A DNA stretch of 64,000 bases from Trochalopteron elliotii. Lineage: Eukaryota; Chordata; Aves; Passeriformes; Leiothrichidae. Positions 1 to 11,696 of the stretch are shown piece after piece. The first letter of the stretch is position 1. Every line of letters starts with the position of its first letter. Made by a program: the position numbers and the translations under genes. The notes below the pieces were generated by a model. That model ran no database searches. It saw nothing but the letters and a program-made list of their open reading frames with translations, and was not told the origin of the DNA. The stretch is taken from positions 1,019,636 to 1,083,635 of the forward strand of contig JANPWX010000030.1 in assembly GCA_024734555.1 (NCBI GenBank). The letters run 5' to 3'.

Positions 1-544
1 TGAGCAATTGATAATGCTGGCAGAAACAAAAAGGTTGTTTGGCATGACTAAAGGTATCTTTCAGCAGGGATATATTATCAAGGCTTTGATTTCCTATAAT
101 CAGTAAAATTCTGAAGTGCCATAGGTGTTTTGGCCTGATTTCACTGGTTAGGAAACACCATTGTAAAGACAGCATATTACTGCATAGGTCTTGTTATATA
201 AACTGTAGATATTAAACTGAAACAGATGTGTTGATTTCAGTTTGGCTCAAAACACACACAAGAAACCAGTATTTGCCAAATGGAAAAGGATAAAAAGCAG
301 TTGATAAAATGTTATTTTCATACATCTGAGATAATTACAACCAGTAGGCAGTGAAACAAAATTAAAATCTATAAAGAATAAGCTGGCAGTAGCTGACAGT
401 AGAGGCTACAGAGGGAGGTAAAATCCTTGTCACAGAACCAAGGCAGTAGACAAGTAGAACTATGTAAGGAAAAATTGCATTTTCTATATAGCTCATGACA
501 TAATGTTTAATACTAATTTATGATGATTTTCATGTCTACAAAAG
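1..544. other. Non-coding AT-rich stretch, nothing recognised
   Basis: No open frame of note, no microsatellite and no repeat family that I recognise. The 3' limit is set by the apparent end of the CR1 fragment that follows. Confidence 0.6.
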
Positions 545-960
545 GTATTAATGGTTGTAACATTAGCCTTCTTTTTCAACTCTATCCATAGTATTTCACT
601 TAATGACCTTGTGCAATGCTCTGTCTCTCGTAAGTAAATACTCTTCTTTCTAATTGGAATTTATTGCCTTTTAATTTGCAATCCTATGTTGTTATATGAT
701 GGGACAAGTTTAATAAAAGGAGAGATTGATCAGTTTATTACTATACTAGTGGTAATTTTGTATACCTCTATCAAGTCTCCTGTTACTCTTGTTCTGCCTG
801 GGTTAATCTCTCATCCAATATAAATCCCACTTTACCTCTATTTCTACTCTGAAATTCATCAATCTCTGCTTTATCTTTCTTGAGAGTGAGTCAACCACAA
901 CTGAGCTCAATATTACCAGTCAGAATTGATCATTTTTATATGGTGCTATATATTTCCTAT
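545..960 (-). mobile_element. Ancient CR1/L3-type LINE fragment (3' end of ORF2 and tail)
   Basis: Read on the minus strand, this stretch follows the consensus of old CR1/L3 LINEs from the last part of the reverse-transcriptase ORF towards the 3' end. The clearest parts are the 'ctcaagaaagataaagcaga' block near 880, the 'ggatgagagattaa' block near 815 and the 'cttgatagaggtatac' block at 762-777, which corresponds to the (G)D-M/L-I-E-V-Y motif near the C-terminus of ORF2. A weaker match continues to about 545 and includes the stretch corresponding to the region before the 3' UTR. The copy carries many substitutions, stops and indels, is truncated at its 5' end as usual for CR1, and cannot be active. 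Orientation and family are fairly sure from remembered consensus; the exact ends and subfamily (CR1 versus L3) are not. Confidence 0.72.
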
Positions 961-3399
961 ATTGTTTCTATCAATTTTAAAATGCAGTATTTTAAAGTAA
1001 TTCTTAAAATGTGGCATTTTTCTTTAAGGCAAGAAGTCTTCTTAGAAGATACAGCATGCAGAGGTACTTGCAAATTGAATTTTTAGTTTGTCTGTTCAAG
1101 AAATTTTTTTTATAGCAACACTTTGTTTTCCTCAAGAGCTGAAAACTAATGAGCTCTGTCAAATTGGACAGCACTGTGTCTAGGAAACTCTTAGAGGAAA
1201 TGCTGATTAGTTAGTGAGCTAAAACCATAGCCACAATTTGCTGTTGATTGTACAAGGCAGGCAGTTACTGAGTTTATCTACAAGATAACTCTCAAACAGA
1301 ATATATTTGGCTAGTTAGATTCAATAACAGGGAATCACATTTATTCAATGGAGTGGATAGAATTATATTTTGAATGATGGTCTAGGGAGAGTAATAGAGT
1401 GGGTGTTAATGTTATTAGTTTAGAAGCAGCTATTTTTCTGAATTGTGGTTCTGAGTACACTTACTGTGATGTGGAAACCAGTCAGAAGAGTATCTAGGTA
1501 TTTAGATGGGACTCAAAACCACCTGAGATTCTAAAGGAAATCAGTAGCAGATATGTTTGGAAAAAAATTATCAGGGATTTACATGCATCTTAAAATGGAT
1601 AGATATAGGCTTGGTGCTGTAGACATATCTACCTTTCTCCTGTGTGTCCTTCATTGGGAGTACAACACAAAATGTAGGTCTGTATGTTGTCTACTTCACC
1701 CTATGTCCTATACTGATCTCACATAGAAGGGCATGCCCTGCATGTACGAAATATGCCTAATGCTGGGTTTTCCTTTGCTCAGTGAAAACAGAATAATACA
1801 AGGGTGCCTTTGGACTTACTGCTGTTCAGAAACTCATGAATTAAAACTACTACATGTTCAGTGTTTATCCAAACAGGATAGCTCAATATAGAGATGCTTT
1901 TCATTAGTGTTCCGTCTCTGATGGCTGTTCTAGCCACATCTCTGAAGGGCTTGAACGCTTTTGGAGTTTTGTGATGGATGTTTTCCAGTAACAGATATTT
2001 ACATGATAAACTGAAAATGTGTTAGGACAGATCTTATACCAAGTCCAATGTGTAGTGTTACTGTTTCTTGCAGTCCTTGATCCACATTTTGACAACGACT
2101 ACCTACTATGTTGATTATTTCACTTTGACCAAAATGTTATTTTATTGCAATATTTGCAGTTGTATCATATTTCTCAAGGTATTCTATCTTCTTTTCTAAA
2201 TCAGTCTCAATATAGCAAAATATGAAAGATTATTACAGATATTTTTTTTGGTTTAAATCAGCTGCAGCCACAATTTTATACTAAGCAAACCGATATAAAG
2301 ATGAGACAATTCATTAATTGATGGTACTATAAAGCTTTCCATTCTTTATAAAATTTAGTTCTGTTTAATAAAAACAACTTGTGAACAGCTGATCATAAGA
2401 AAATGAATGATGCCTAAAAGCTATGTTGGAACAGTCATCCCACAGTCTCACATCTTTTTTTTTATTAGATCTATAATTAATCCTCACTTATACTAAATGT
2501 GTGTGACTCAGACACACTAACAGAGGGCTGATGACAAAACATGTTATTGTTGATGCTGTAAAAGATGCACTATGAGCATCTTCCAAGGTTTGGAGAACAC
2601 CCCCTTGTTCAAGCTGTTTACTCAGTAATCACAAAATCACAAGAACTGTCTCAATGCACTCTTCAAAGAAATCTTCTTTTCGGAAAAAAAAAATTATTTA
2701 TTTATAGGATTAATACAGTCCTTGATGAAATTCCAGAAATGCTTCTTTCCCTATTTGCTGGATATTTGTTCTATATTTAGGCAATTGGTAAGAGTAGCTA
2801 GCTCAGGTAGAGCAGCTGATCAGCCAGGCTTCACGTCTCTATTTACATCCCTGAAACCCTGGAGGACAGAAAAGTCTTTTAATTGGTGAGTCAACCTCAG
2901 TAGGAACATGCTTTTAGGAAATGAGGCCTAGACCATTCCCTTCACATCGGGCACACTTGCTCTGGTTGCCATGGTAATCTGCTGGAGCATGCTAGGTCCA
3001 ATGATGTGGAAAACAAGATGGCTTCCTCATTTGTTTAGCCTCAAGGAAAATTACAGATATTAACAAATCATTACAGGGCTAGCAGACACTCTGAAGACCT
3101 GACCTAAATAAACAGCATCTTGTCAGATTGCTAATAGCTGCCCAAGTTTTACTTCTGTGACTCTCCTGAAAGTACTTAGTTAATGAAGATTTTATTACCC
3201 TAAATAATTGTTTTTCTCTTACCTGCAAATAAAATCCTGTACTTTGAATGTTAGGGTGGACCACCTATTCAGTGAGGTGCATTTAATTTGTCAATCATTT
3301 GGAAAGATATTTATTTGTTAAAAAAAACCCTGATACTTTCATGAATATAAAACCAAAACAATGGTTTGTTCTTGTCCCCAGGGAAGAATTTTTTGTGTT
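961..3399. other. Non-coding AT-rich stretch
   Basis: No convincing exon. It holds a 12-bp perfect palindrome AGGGCATGCCCT at 1728-1739, which contains one perfect p53-type half-site. A minus-strand splice-donor-like string (CAG/GTAAGAG, near 3220-3229) has no good matching acceptor. An AATAAA hexamer on the minus strand (3310-3315) lies about 90 bp downstream of the possible exon at 3400-3507. Confidence 0.55.
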
Positions 3400-3507
3400 T
3401 CACAGAAAGCTCTTCCCTGGTGCAGAGCAGCTGACACGCTCCTTGTGGTGGTAGGGTGAGGTCTCAGCCTCCTTGGCCTCCGCAGGGCTGTGGAGGGTGA
3501 CGTGCCT
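3400..3507 (-). CDS. Possible terminal coding exon of an unknown minus-strand gene
   Basis: On the minus strand a strong acceptor (a pyrimidine tract ending TTTCCTCTCTCAG) is followed by 35 open codons and a TGA. About 77% of third positions are G or C (27 of 35), in surroundings of roughly 60% AT. GC at positions 1, 2 and 3 follows the coding-like high, low, higher pattern. The encoded peptide is polar: it begins RHVTLHSPAEAKEAE, continues with TSPYHHKERVS and ends GKSFL. An AATAAA hexamer follows 85-90 bp downstream at 3310-3315. No upstream exon of the same gene was identified, the peptide matches no family I recognise, and a larger minus-strand frame (3339-3692) is also open here. It could be a real last exon, a fossil exon, or a chance GC-rich island. 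Confidence 0.25.
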   Translation of the reverse strand, partial: RHVTLHSPAEAKEAETSPYHHKERVSCSAPGKSFL

Positions 3508-5972
3508 CTGAGAGAGGAAACATTACATATAAAGTTGGTACTTTGAGGATGGGGAAAGAGGAAAATTAAAAGCAGGCATGAAGAAAAGCATTCCAGCGAA
3601 TGAACCCATCTGTTAAAAATATTGGAGGAAGTGACAGCCAAAAGCTGTAACTGCGGATACAATGGTGGTAGGCTCATGTGGGGGAACCGCAAGGTCAGTA
3701 GAAGAAAAGATTATTTCTTTCAAGCTTTTTCGGTTAAATGGTCTGTAATTTCAAAGCAGCCGATTTGTTGGTGCTGATTTGTTGGTGCCGTCTACTTCCT
3801 CAGAGTTTGCTCCCTGGGGAATGAAAGATTAAGGTGAGGAATTTCACAAGTTGCTGAAAGGAACATTTAAAAAGAGACCTGTTTTGGTAAGCCCTCTGAC
3901 ATACCATGTCTTTACTGGGGACTCCCAGTGTCCTCTGGAATCTGAGCAATAGAAGAAAGCAATTAACAGGGAAAACACATGGGACAAGTTTACTGCTTCC
4001 TTGATTGAATTGTGTCAGTGACAGATACACATATGAAGGCACACGGTCCCCCGTCTAGCTCTGTGCACTTAAGCACATAACTGGGGAAACTATTCCTTTG
4101 GCTTCTTTGCTAGTTTTAAAATGCAATTGCTCTTGTTTCCAGTTTGGCCCAGGTGTTTGGGAGGTTCTGGATGGAAATGCCTGCAGTGTAATCAATTTTC
4201 TAAACTGTAGAAAATATCAACACAGAGTGCTCCTTTTCACATCTAAAACATCTAAGAAATTAACCACATTCCAATATCATCATACTTATGCTGAGAATCT
4301 GAATTGCTCAAATTCTTATTAATTATTTCAACAGTGATTCTTTCCATCTCTATGAATTTCCTTATTCTAAAATTCACCCTTGCAACTGAATTAACAGCAT
4401 GAATTTCAATTGTTTTTCAAAACTTGCAATTTCAGCAGTCAGAGCACACATGGGCTTTGCAGAGTGAACAGGAAACATGGTAGATCTGGACACTTAATAC
4501 AACCATCTGAATGTTGTTTATTCATTATGTTCTGGATGTTTTATTATTATTCATATATTATGATACAGTACAACTTGCACCAGGTATACTACCTGCATAC
4601 ATGATTGCGCTTGCACTTTTCCTTTCATATTGTGTATCAATTATGTTAAATTTCAAAAAAACTGCAGTGGGTACTTTGACAGATTTCTTTTCTTAGTGGA
4701 CCAAATTTACTTAGTTCAAAAATCCTTCAATGAAAAGATACAATGTTGTGTTTGATTTCATGCATTAGTTGTATCACTACTTTTATCCCAGAGGTCTCTA
4801 ATTTTTTTTTAAAAACCCTGTCTTTTATGTGTGTCTTATTTATTAGGTGTAGCTGTGGTAATATTGCATTGTGATACTCTCTGCTCTGACATTGCAGATG
4901 TGAAATTTCTGAAATGCTTTATGAAGCATCATGTTAATGTGTCATCTTTAATGATGGACAAGATTTACAAATTGAGTAGAAAAAGGAGAATTCTGGTTTG
5001 GTCACGGGTGGACTTAAACCAAATTGATATACCCAATTATCTAATCAAAGTTTTGGGTTTACAGCTGAAATGCATCCAAATATTGGCTGTTCATATGGAA
5101 AGCTACAAATATCCTGAGACAAACTCAAAAGTATCTCATGAGAATTCTGCCATACTTTACCCCTTTTTCTTGGAAAGATACAGTCCTTGACTCTAGATGT
5201 TCCTATAGAGCATTTGTCTTGTGTCACTAAGCATGTTAAGAGGTAATGTGAACATGTACAAAAAAGGAATTACTCCCTGCACAGTTTCAACAGAGAAAGC
5301 TTGGTTCTGATTCATTTAGGCATAAAAAAAGCTCTGGGTGCACTATTATTTTCATTTTAAATGATTTGTCTATCACAATATCATTGAATGCTCAACCTTT
5401 TAGTTCTGGGGAAGTGAAATATTTGAATGAAATTCTCAGAGCTTCAGTTGGCTAAAGGATGAAAATCACTGATAGTTCTTGCAGGAAGGTTGGTTATATA
5501 TTTAAAAAAAAAGAAAGAAGGAAAGATCATTTTAAAATGAATGGGGAAAGAATGAAGCCAAAGATAATGATTGAAAAAGGAATGTAATGATTTGAAAAAT
5601 GTTTAGAAAATCATTCAAATACTGCTCATAAGGAGAGATGAAGTTGTTGGATGTGGCTTTGTGCTGTTATACTTTGTAAATCTTTCCTCTGTAGTGAATC
5701 ACCTCTTTCATTCTGGCACAGAGGAAGAGCAACACATTTTTCTCCTCTAATCATGCCATGCGTTCATTCCTTAGTGTATTCCGGACCCTTGGGACTTTGT
5801 AGAACTGAGTACTGTGGAATGGGCTCTTGAAATTCTTGGATGATTGTAGCTAGGATTACTGGAAGAGACAAAGCCTGGCTACAAGTGTCTGATCTATGGA
5901 GCATTCTCTTCAATTTGGGCCAACAGCTTTGTCCTTTCCCTAGAGTCCCTATTGTCATTTCTAGGTTTCCTG
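3508..5972. other. Non-coding stretch with one small tandem repeat
   Basis: It contains two copies of a 14-bp unit (gatttgttggtgct/c) at 3762-3789. A 119-codon plus-strand frame ending at 5190 has no ATG at its 5' limit, no domain and AT-driven composition, so I do not call it a gene. Confidence 0.5.
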
Positions 5973-6112
5973 TCTTTCTTTTTTTCTTTTTCTTTTTCTT
6001 TTTCTTTTTCTTTTTCTTTTTCTTTTTCTTTTTNNNNTTTTTCCTTTTCCTTTTCCTTTTTCCTTTTCCTTTTTCCTTTTCTTTTTCTTTCTTTTTTTTT
6101 TTTTTTTTTTCT
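5973..6112 (+). repeat. Polypyrimidine tract, (CTTTTT)n grading into (CCTTTT)n and poly-T, with a 4-N gap
   Basis: About 140 nt are pyrimidine-only on the plus strand. The first half has period 6 (ctttttctttttc). The second half is richer in CC doublets and ends in a T run of about 20. The four N at 6034-6037 are the only ambiguous bases in the window and fall exactly where the repeat type changes, so the array length there is probably not reliable. Confidence 0.95.
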
Positions 6113-6261
6113 GTGATGGTAGATCCTATGAAAAGAAAATATTATTTATATATTATTTACATTGTGAAAAATATTTTGATATTCCTTGCATTTTTGGTCA
6201 TGGGAATCTGAAGTTTATTTAAGGTCAGTTAGCAAAAGGCCACAACAGCAACAAAGGCTAT

Positions 6262-6320
6262 GAAAGAAAGGGGGAAAAAAGAGAGAAAGAAAAGAAAAAG
6301 AGAAGAAAAATAAAGGAGGG
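6262..6320 (+). repeat. Polypurine tract (GAAA/GAAAA-rich)
   Basis: 6262-6310 is uninterrupted purine on the plus strand. After one T the purines continue to 6320. It lies about 150 bp downstream of the polypyrimidine tract on the same strand, and the two are partly complementary. Confidence 0.9.
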
Positions 6321-9300
6321 CGAGAACTTTTTTGGTCTGAGAAACTGATCTTTTATCTGCAATGAAGAAAACAAATGAAGGATGAAGTTACTTCATCACA
6401 TGAGCATCCTTAGGGTGAGGGGTTGAGGAGTGGGAGGGAAGAAATTAATATGGAACCACTGCTCAGAGCAGCCTAAAACCTTTAACTGGATGGGGATTCT
6501 TGTTCTGGCTTATGCTTGGGCAGAAACAAATGAGATTTTCCACCCTGGGGGGCAGGTGGTAGCAGAGCTTTTGACTTAACAATCTACCATATCAGAGCCA
6601 GGCTCTGTTCAAATCAAGGTTAAATTCAACATGGCTTCTCTGTTGGTCTTACTTTTCCCATGTGTATTGGGAAATTATTATCTTTTGCCATGTTCAGAAG
6701 TAGATACTACTTTTGTCTGTATTTGGGAAATTGAAATTTTCATTATTTCAGGCAAAGTAGTCAGTAATAACTAGTTCCAATTGCAGTTCTTGTTATTATT
6801 GTTTCACCACTGTTATAAGATATTCCTACCTTTCTGAAATGAGTCTTATCTTGAATTCTTCTGGTGTAGTTTTTGTCCCAATATGATTTTTATGCTATTG
6901 TTTAAAACCTGAATATAAAAGATGGGCCATTTCTGAACAAGTCAGAGAAAAATTCCATTCTCTTTTGTCTCCCTTTTGATGTTTTTGCATTTCATTAAGA
7001 AGGAGATTTGAAAGGTGTAATTTGACATAAAAAATCTTCACTAAAAGGCAGTGAACCTTAGACTGCGGGAGAAATAAATATTTCCTGTGCTATGTGTAAT
7101 TCTGAACTTTAGAATATGATCCAGTCATTAAGAAATGCATTGCAGCTTAAAAAGTAACCTCACAGAGAGGGATAAAGTTGAAAGTAGTTGTGGAATTCTG
7201 GTGATGGTAATCCCTTTCTCTGCAAGGAATAACTGTGCAGACTTCATTTTACATTTGTGTCTTTTTTAACTTTTAATTAATGTTACTGAGCTTTCTCTCA
7301 GTCTCTTCTCTGTCTCTTAAGAAATAATCTTCCCTTTCCATTATTTGCCTAATGTCATGGTTTGCATCAAAATCAAACCACTTTTCTTCTTTTTCCTCTT
7401 TATATCCTCTCCCCCTCTACAATGTATATTCATTTAGTTGTCTGCCCATTATAATAGATGTATCACTTGCACTCACTGCTGAATGCCAACTGCATGTGGA
7501 TATTAGCCACTCTCCTTCTGACCAAGCCTGTTTGTTACAGATCTTTTGGTATTTACTCTTTCTGCCGCCAGTAATTGTGTTTTTAATTCTTTTGTTTTCC
7601 GTGTACACAAACACAGATTATTCAAAATCCCTTCCTTCTCTCTCCAGAGACCAATCTTCATCATATGTTTTCATTTTCATTAAGTATTACCTTCTCTCTC
7701 TCATTATCTTGTTTCTAATTATGGTATATGTTAGTTGTGTTTTGATAGATAGTTGCCCAAAACACCAGAACAATGTTTAAATTACCGTGGTCAGGCATCA
7801 GCTGCTTTTTCCTGAGAGTGCAATTCTTCCCCTTTGTAAAAATATTCTCATATTTTTTCTCAGCTTCATGTAAAAGGCTAACATATGCCTCATAGGTACT
7901 AATGATTGAATTCTTTAAGGAATAAGTTTTCTGAAGTCTGAAGCTTTATCAGAAGTGGTTAGAGCCACTACATCAGTCCAAAGAGGTTTCCTTCAGTGCG
8001 GGTCTTAAGGAAGGATGACATGAATCCAGTCTGGAGTTAAGATCAGGAAGACTTTAATTATTACTGAAGAGTGCAGACATTGCCTTAGTTCTTGGTTGGG
8101 GTTTTTTTTGTTGGTGTTGTTTTTTCTTTTCCTCTCTTCAGATTACTCTTGGAGACCAATGAAAAATGTTCACTGGTACTTTAAAAAACAGCTGGGGTCT
8201 ACTTCCAGACATTAAGCTGGGCATAATGTAAATATCTCATAAATATTCATGTTAAATCAATCTGTTAAGCTTGGTGTGCATCCCACAACCTTTGCACAGA
8301 ACTTTAAAAAAAATGTTAGATTGGCTCAGTGCTTGCCAGTGCAATACTGGATTGATGCTGCAAGAAGGGAGCAAAAAGCTGATTGCCTGGAATCAGGAAA
8401 GAAAATTCTTCCTGGGTGGGCAGGGAAGATCTACATTGCTGTCAAGCCAAACCAGGGAGTGTGGAGATATGACTTCGAAATTGAAATTGCTCTCCTCAAA
8501 AACCTGCCTAGTCACAGGAATCTCCTTTTCAGCAAGAAATGGCCCAAAGGGAATGACCAGTGTGGGTTGCTGATCTGGGAAAGTACAAAGTGTACTTTGG
8601 TTTTCGTCCTATTCTCTCCAAAGTCAAATGCTTTTCTGTATCTATATTCTTCTACTTTAAGCAAATCAAAAAGCTGCCACAGGTTTGCCTATTGGTGTCA
8701 TCCACTTCCTTTGGTTTCCTTTTCTCTCATGCCCTCCCTTGTGTCACCTCTGTGCTCTGGCTTGTGAGGTTCTGAGAGCTGAAATGTGCTTCTAACACTG
8801 GTACACAAATACAGACATGGACAATTTGAGTCATGTAGTAACCTTATAGTGCATTCAAGTCATGCAGTCCATTGAAGACTGCTCTTCTCTGCTCTTTTTT
8901 AGTAGCTGGTAGTCTTTTCCCAAATAAGGATGAATAATTGTAAAATGCATTGCACTTCCTAGCTGTACAATTTGCTTCTCTGGCTCCCTTTTGAGCAAAT
9001 ATTTGGAAATTCTGGTATGTGCCTGTGTCTTTATTTGAGCTGCAATTCTAAACTGTGTTGGAGGCAGTGCTATAGTACAAATTTATTCAGAGCCACATAT
9101 TGAGGAAGTTGTGCAAACTGGTGAAATTTTGCACAGTAAGGTCATGATCTGTGCTTTGGCCATGTAGGAACTACAATTTCCTAAAAAAGTTATCAGTGAG
9201 AACTTGCAGGATTTGCAGACTGAGACTTGAAACAGTGTTCTTGTGCAGTCTTAGAAGAAAAATAAGCCATGCACATTTTCAATCTGGCAAAGATTTGGCA

Positions 9301-9596
9301 ATAATATTAGAACACTTGTCTCTATCAAAGCATTCAGAAACATTTTAAAGTAAACAAATCCAGCTAGTAGCAGACTAAAGTTGATCTAAAGTAAAAAGCA
9401 AAATCCAACAAAATCCTATGAAATATACTTAGTCTCTAGTTATTGTTAAATAATTTATTCTATTATTACTAACTAATAATGGATGCCAAAAGCCATATAT
9501 ATAATGCCTTAGGTTTGCATACTGTATCTAGGTGGATTTGAATTTTCAAAATCTTTGAATTTGGTTTGTTTTATTCATGCTTTCTGTATATACTCA
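6321..9596. other. Non-coding stretch
   Basis: A G-rich run at 6413-6438 (GGG, GGGG, GGG, GGG, with one 9-nt loop) is a borderline quadruplex motif. A 172-codon plus-strand frame at 8249-8767 overlaps other open frames, has no recognisable domain and does not begin at a convincing start. Confidence 0.5.
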
Positions 9597-9672
9597 TATT
9601 ATATATGCATGTATGTGTGCATTTTATATATATATACATATATATATACTCATGTATGTGTGTATATATATT
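9597..9672. repeat. Degenerate (TA)n / (TG)n simple repeat
   Basis: Alternating pyrimidine-purine sequence, mainly TA with blocks of TATG and TGTG, interrupted several times. It looks like an old, decayed microsatellite. Confidence 0.85.
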
Positions 9673-11618
9673 CTAGTGAGGGAAAACATTTAAGTAGGAG
9701 ACTTATGGGTTTGTTTATCTCATCAAGAAAGGACTAAATGGAAGAAGGTTTTCTTTTGTTCTTTTTTTCTAGAATCCTGCTGAGTTGGATGCAATTTTTA
9801 CAAATTCCAAAGCTGATCCTGACATGCCAAAGCAGGGTCTGAGCCGATGAGACAAATCTTCTCTTTAGATTCATGCTCACCCTGAGAGGTTTAGTAGTGG
9901 AGTTTCCAGAACTGCCAAGGCCCTTGAGAAGTAGAAGTCTTATTGAACTCTGGGATTTATTAATACCCTACAAAGATGAGTGATGTTTTACATCTGACTG
10001 TTTCACAGACAGCCTCTTAGAAAAACTGGAAGACTGACTTAAAAAGTGATGCACTCCCTCCCACCAGGAATATGCCCCCACTAGAGGGGCTTCCTGTCAG
10101 TGTCTGCCAAGGAGAACAGATAAGATCCTGAGGGCTGGTGTGAGAGGTGGCTGCTTTAGCTTTATATATGTAATCTGTTCTGCCTGAGAGCCACTTCTGA
10201 GAAAAGGAAAGGCATGTTATGGGTTGGAAAATAGTTTGTTTTAGGAATAACGTCAGAAAGTGTGTATTAGACGGTTATTGTTCAATATTCCTAGGGAGAG
10301 TAAGGATACTAGAGTAAGGCAATGGCTTCATCTGCAAGTATGTGAAAGCTAGAGGTAAAAATACTATTAAAGTGGGTCCTGCTAATTTGTGAAATAATAA
10401 AACCTGTTTAAGTCTTGCTTTGGCAAGAAGATTGATAGATCTCTTAGTGATAGATGTATTTTTATTTAGAGGAGAAAAACCGGAAACTTCAGCAGTTAAC
10501 CGACACAACTACCAGAGAGCTAGTGGGAAAGAGAAAGACAGAAGAGTAGAAGTAGCTTGAACTGATCCTACTGTGGGAAAACTTGAAAGTCCTAAAATGG
10601 GAAGGAAATGTTACCACAGGAAGAAGGAAGAAACTGGCTGGTGCAGCTTTGTAAAGCTGGATGTCAGATGATCATACTTCATGGCTTAGATAGTGCATCT
10701 TAGTCAGTTGTTTTACTTGGTTTTCCCTTCTCCCTTTACCAAAACGTTGTTGCCATTGATTAAAATTTGCAGTTGTGGATAATTATCTCACTGAGCACCA
10801 ATCGTGTCATTTACATTCCTGGGTGAGAGGCTAACCCTGGGTTTCACTGGGAATCCCAATTCATATGGGATCAGTCCCTTGCTGCCAAGTGGAAGGAGAA
10901 CAACTACACAGCATGGCCAGCCCTATCTTGCCTGCTGTTCCTGGGCATAGCAGGCTCCTGAGGTAGGTGTACGGTATGTGCCGGGGAGGCTGTGCCACAG
11001 GAACGTGGCAAAGCTGGCAGTAGGGCACCACTTTAGGGTGGCAGAGAGGCAAAGACTGTCCACCTGCCTTTGAAAAATGCAGGCCCTGGGAAGATTGTAG
11101 ATTCTGTTACTTGCTCTAACTCTTGTGAAAAGTCTCCCTCACCAGTTGTGATGTTTCATCCTCAGAGACCTTCACACCCTTATGTTTCTAAGTAGTGGAG
11201 ATACCTGGGGAACCTGAGGCATGCTGTGATCTGTTCCAGATTTCTGCTCGACTGCGTGGCAACCAGAAGCAAATGGAAATGAGAGATACAAAGTTTTTCA
11301 CCCATAAAATATTACGGGTTCAAATTAAAAAAAATAATTTTTTTCTAGGAACATTGAGTTCTCTGCAAAGAAGGCAATAAAGTACTTGTGACAAGGTGAA
11401 TGGACAGCACCCAGTTTGTCAGGAGTTAAAACTGCCTCAGTCAGTTGGAGGCTTACCAGCCACTAGCTATTAGGATAGTCATTTCCCCTCAGGAAATACC
11501 TGCTGGTGTATCAAGGGTAATTGCTAGCAGTCAGCTGTATCCCCAGAGGGTGGGTATATAAAATCATCAGGAAAAGATTGAACTGTTCCTAGTAGGAGGC
11601 AATAGCAACTGTGACTCT
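9673..11618. other. Non-coding stretch
   Basis: A very strong acceptor-like polypyrimidine tract ends in TAG at about 9772. It is followed by only 25 open codons and no donor. 10860-11060 is locally GC-richer but has no supported exon. The CTCF-like site at 10078-10089 is listed separately. Confidence 0.5.
10078..10089 (+). promoter_or_regulatory. Candidate CTCF core site
   Basis: CCACTAGAGGGG matches 11 of 12 positions of the vertebrate CTCF core CCASYAGRKGGC; the last base is G instead of C. The site lies in a small imperfect inverted repeat, GCCCC (10074-10078) against GGGGC (10086-10090). Sequence match only; a 12-bp core with one mismatch is expected by chance now and then in a window of this size. 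Confidence 0.3.
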
Positions 11619-11623
11619 GTGTG

Positions 11624-11696
<73 letters not shown>
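11619..11696 (+). repeat. (TG)n microsatellite
   Basis: Nearly perfect TG dinucleotides: about 27 uninterrupted units at 11626-11680, one extra T, then more units to 11696. It is the longest dinucleotide repeat in the window and is likely to be length-polymorphic. Confidence 0.97.

Noticed and set aside
4831..5190. 119-codon plus-strand frame with a hydrophobic start
   Set aside because: It begins at GTG rather than ATG, its composition follows the AT-rich background, and no family is recognisable.
5973..6112. Phenylalanine-rich frame across the N gap
   Set aside because: Translation of the polypyrimidine repeat, including the N.
8249..8767. 172-codon plus-strand frame
   Set aside because: No known domain, no convincing start, two other plus-strand frames open over parts of it, and no splice or polyadenylation context.
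9773..9850. Very strong polypyrimidine acceptor followed by 25 polar codons
   Set aside because: Too short, no donor, and no polyadenylation hexamer close by. Isolated strong acceptors are frequent in this window.
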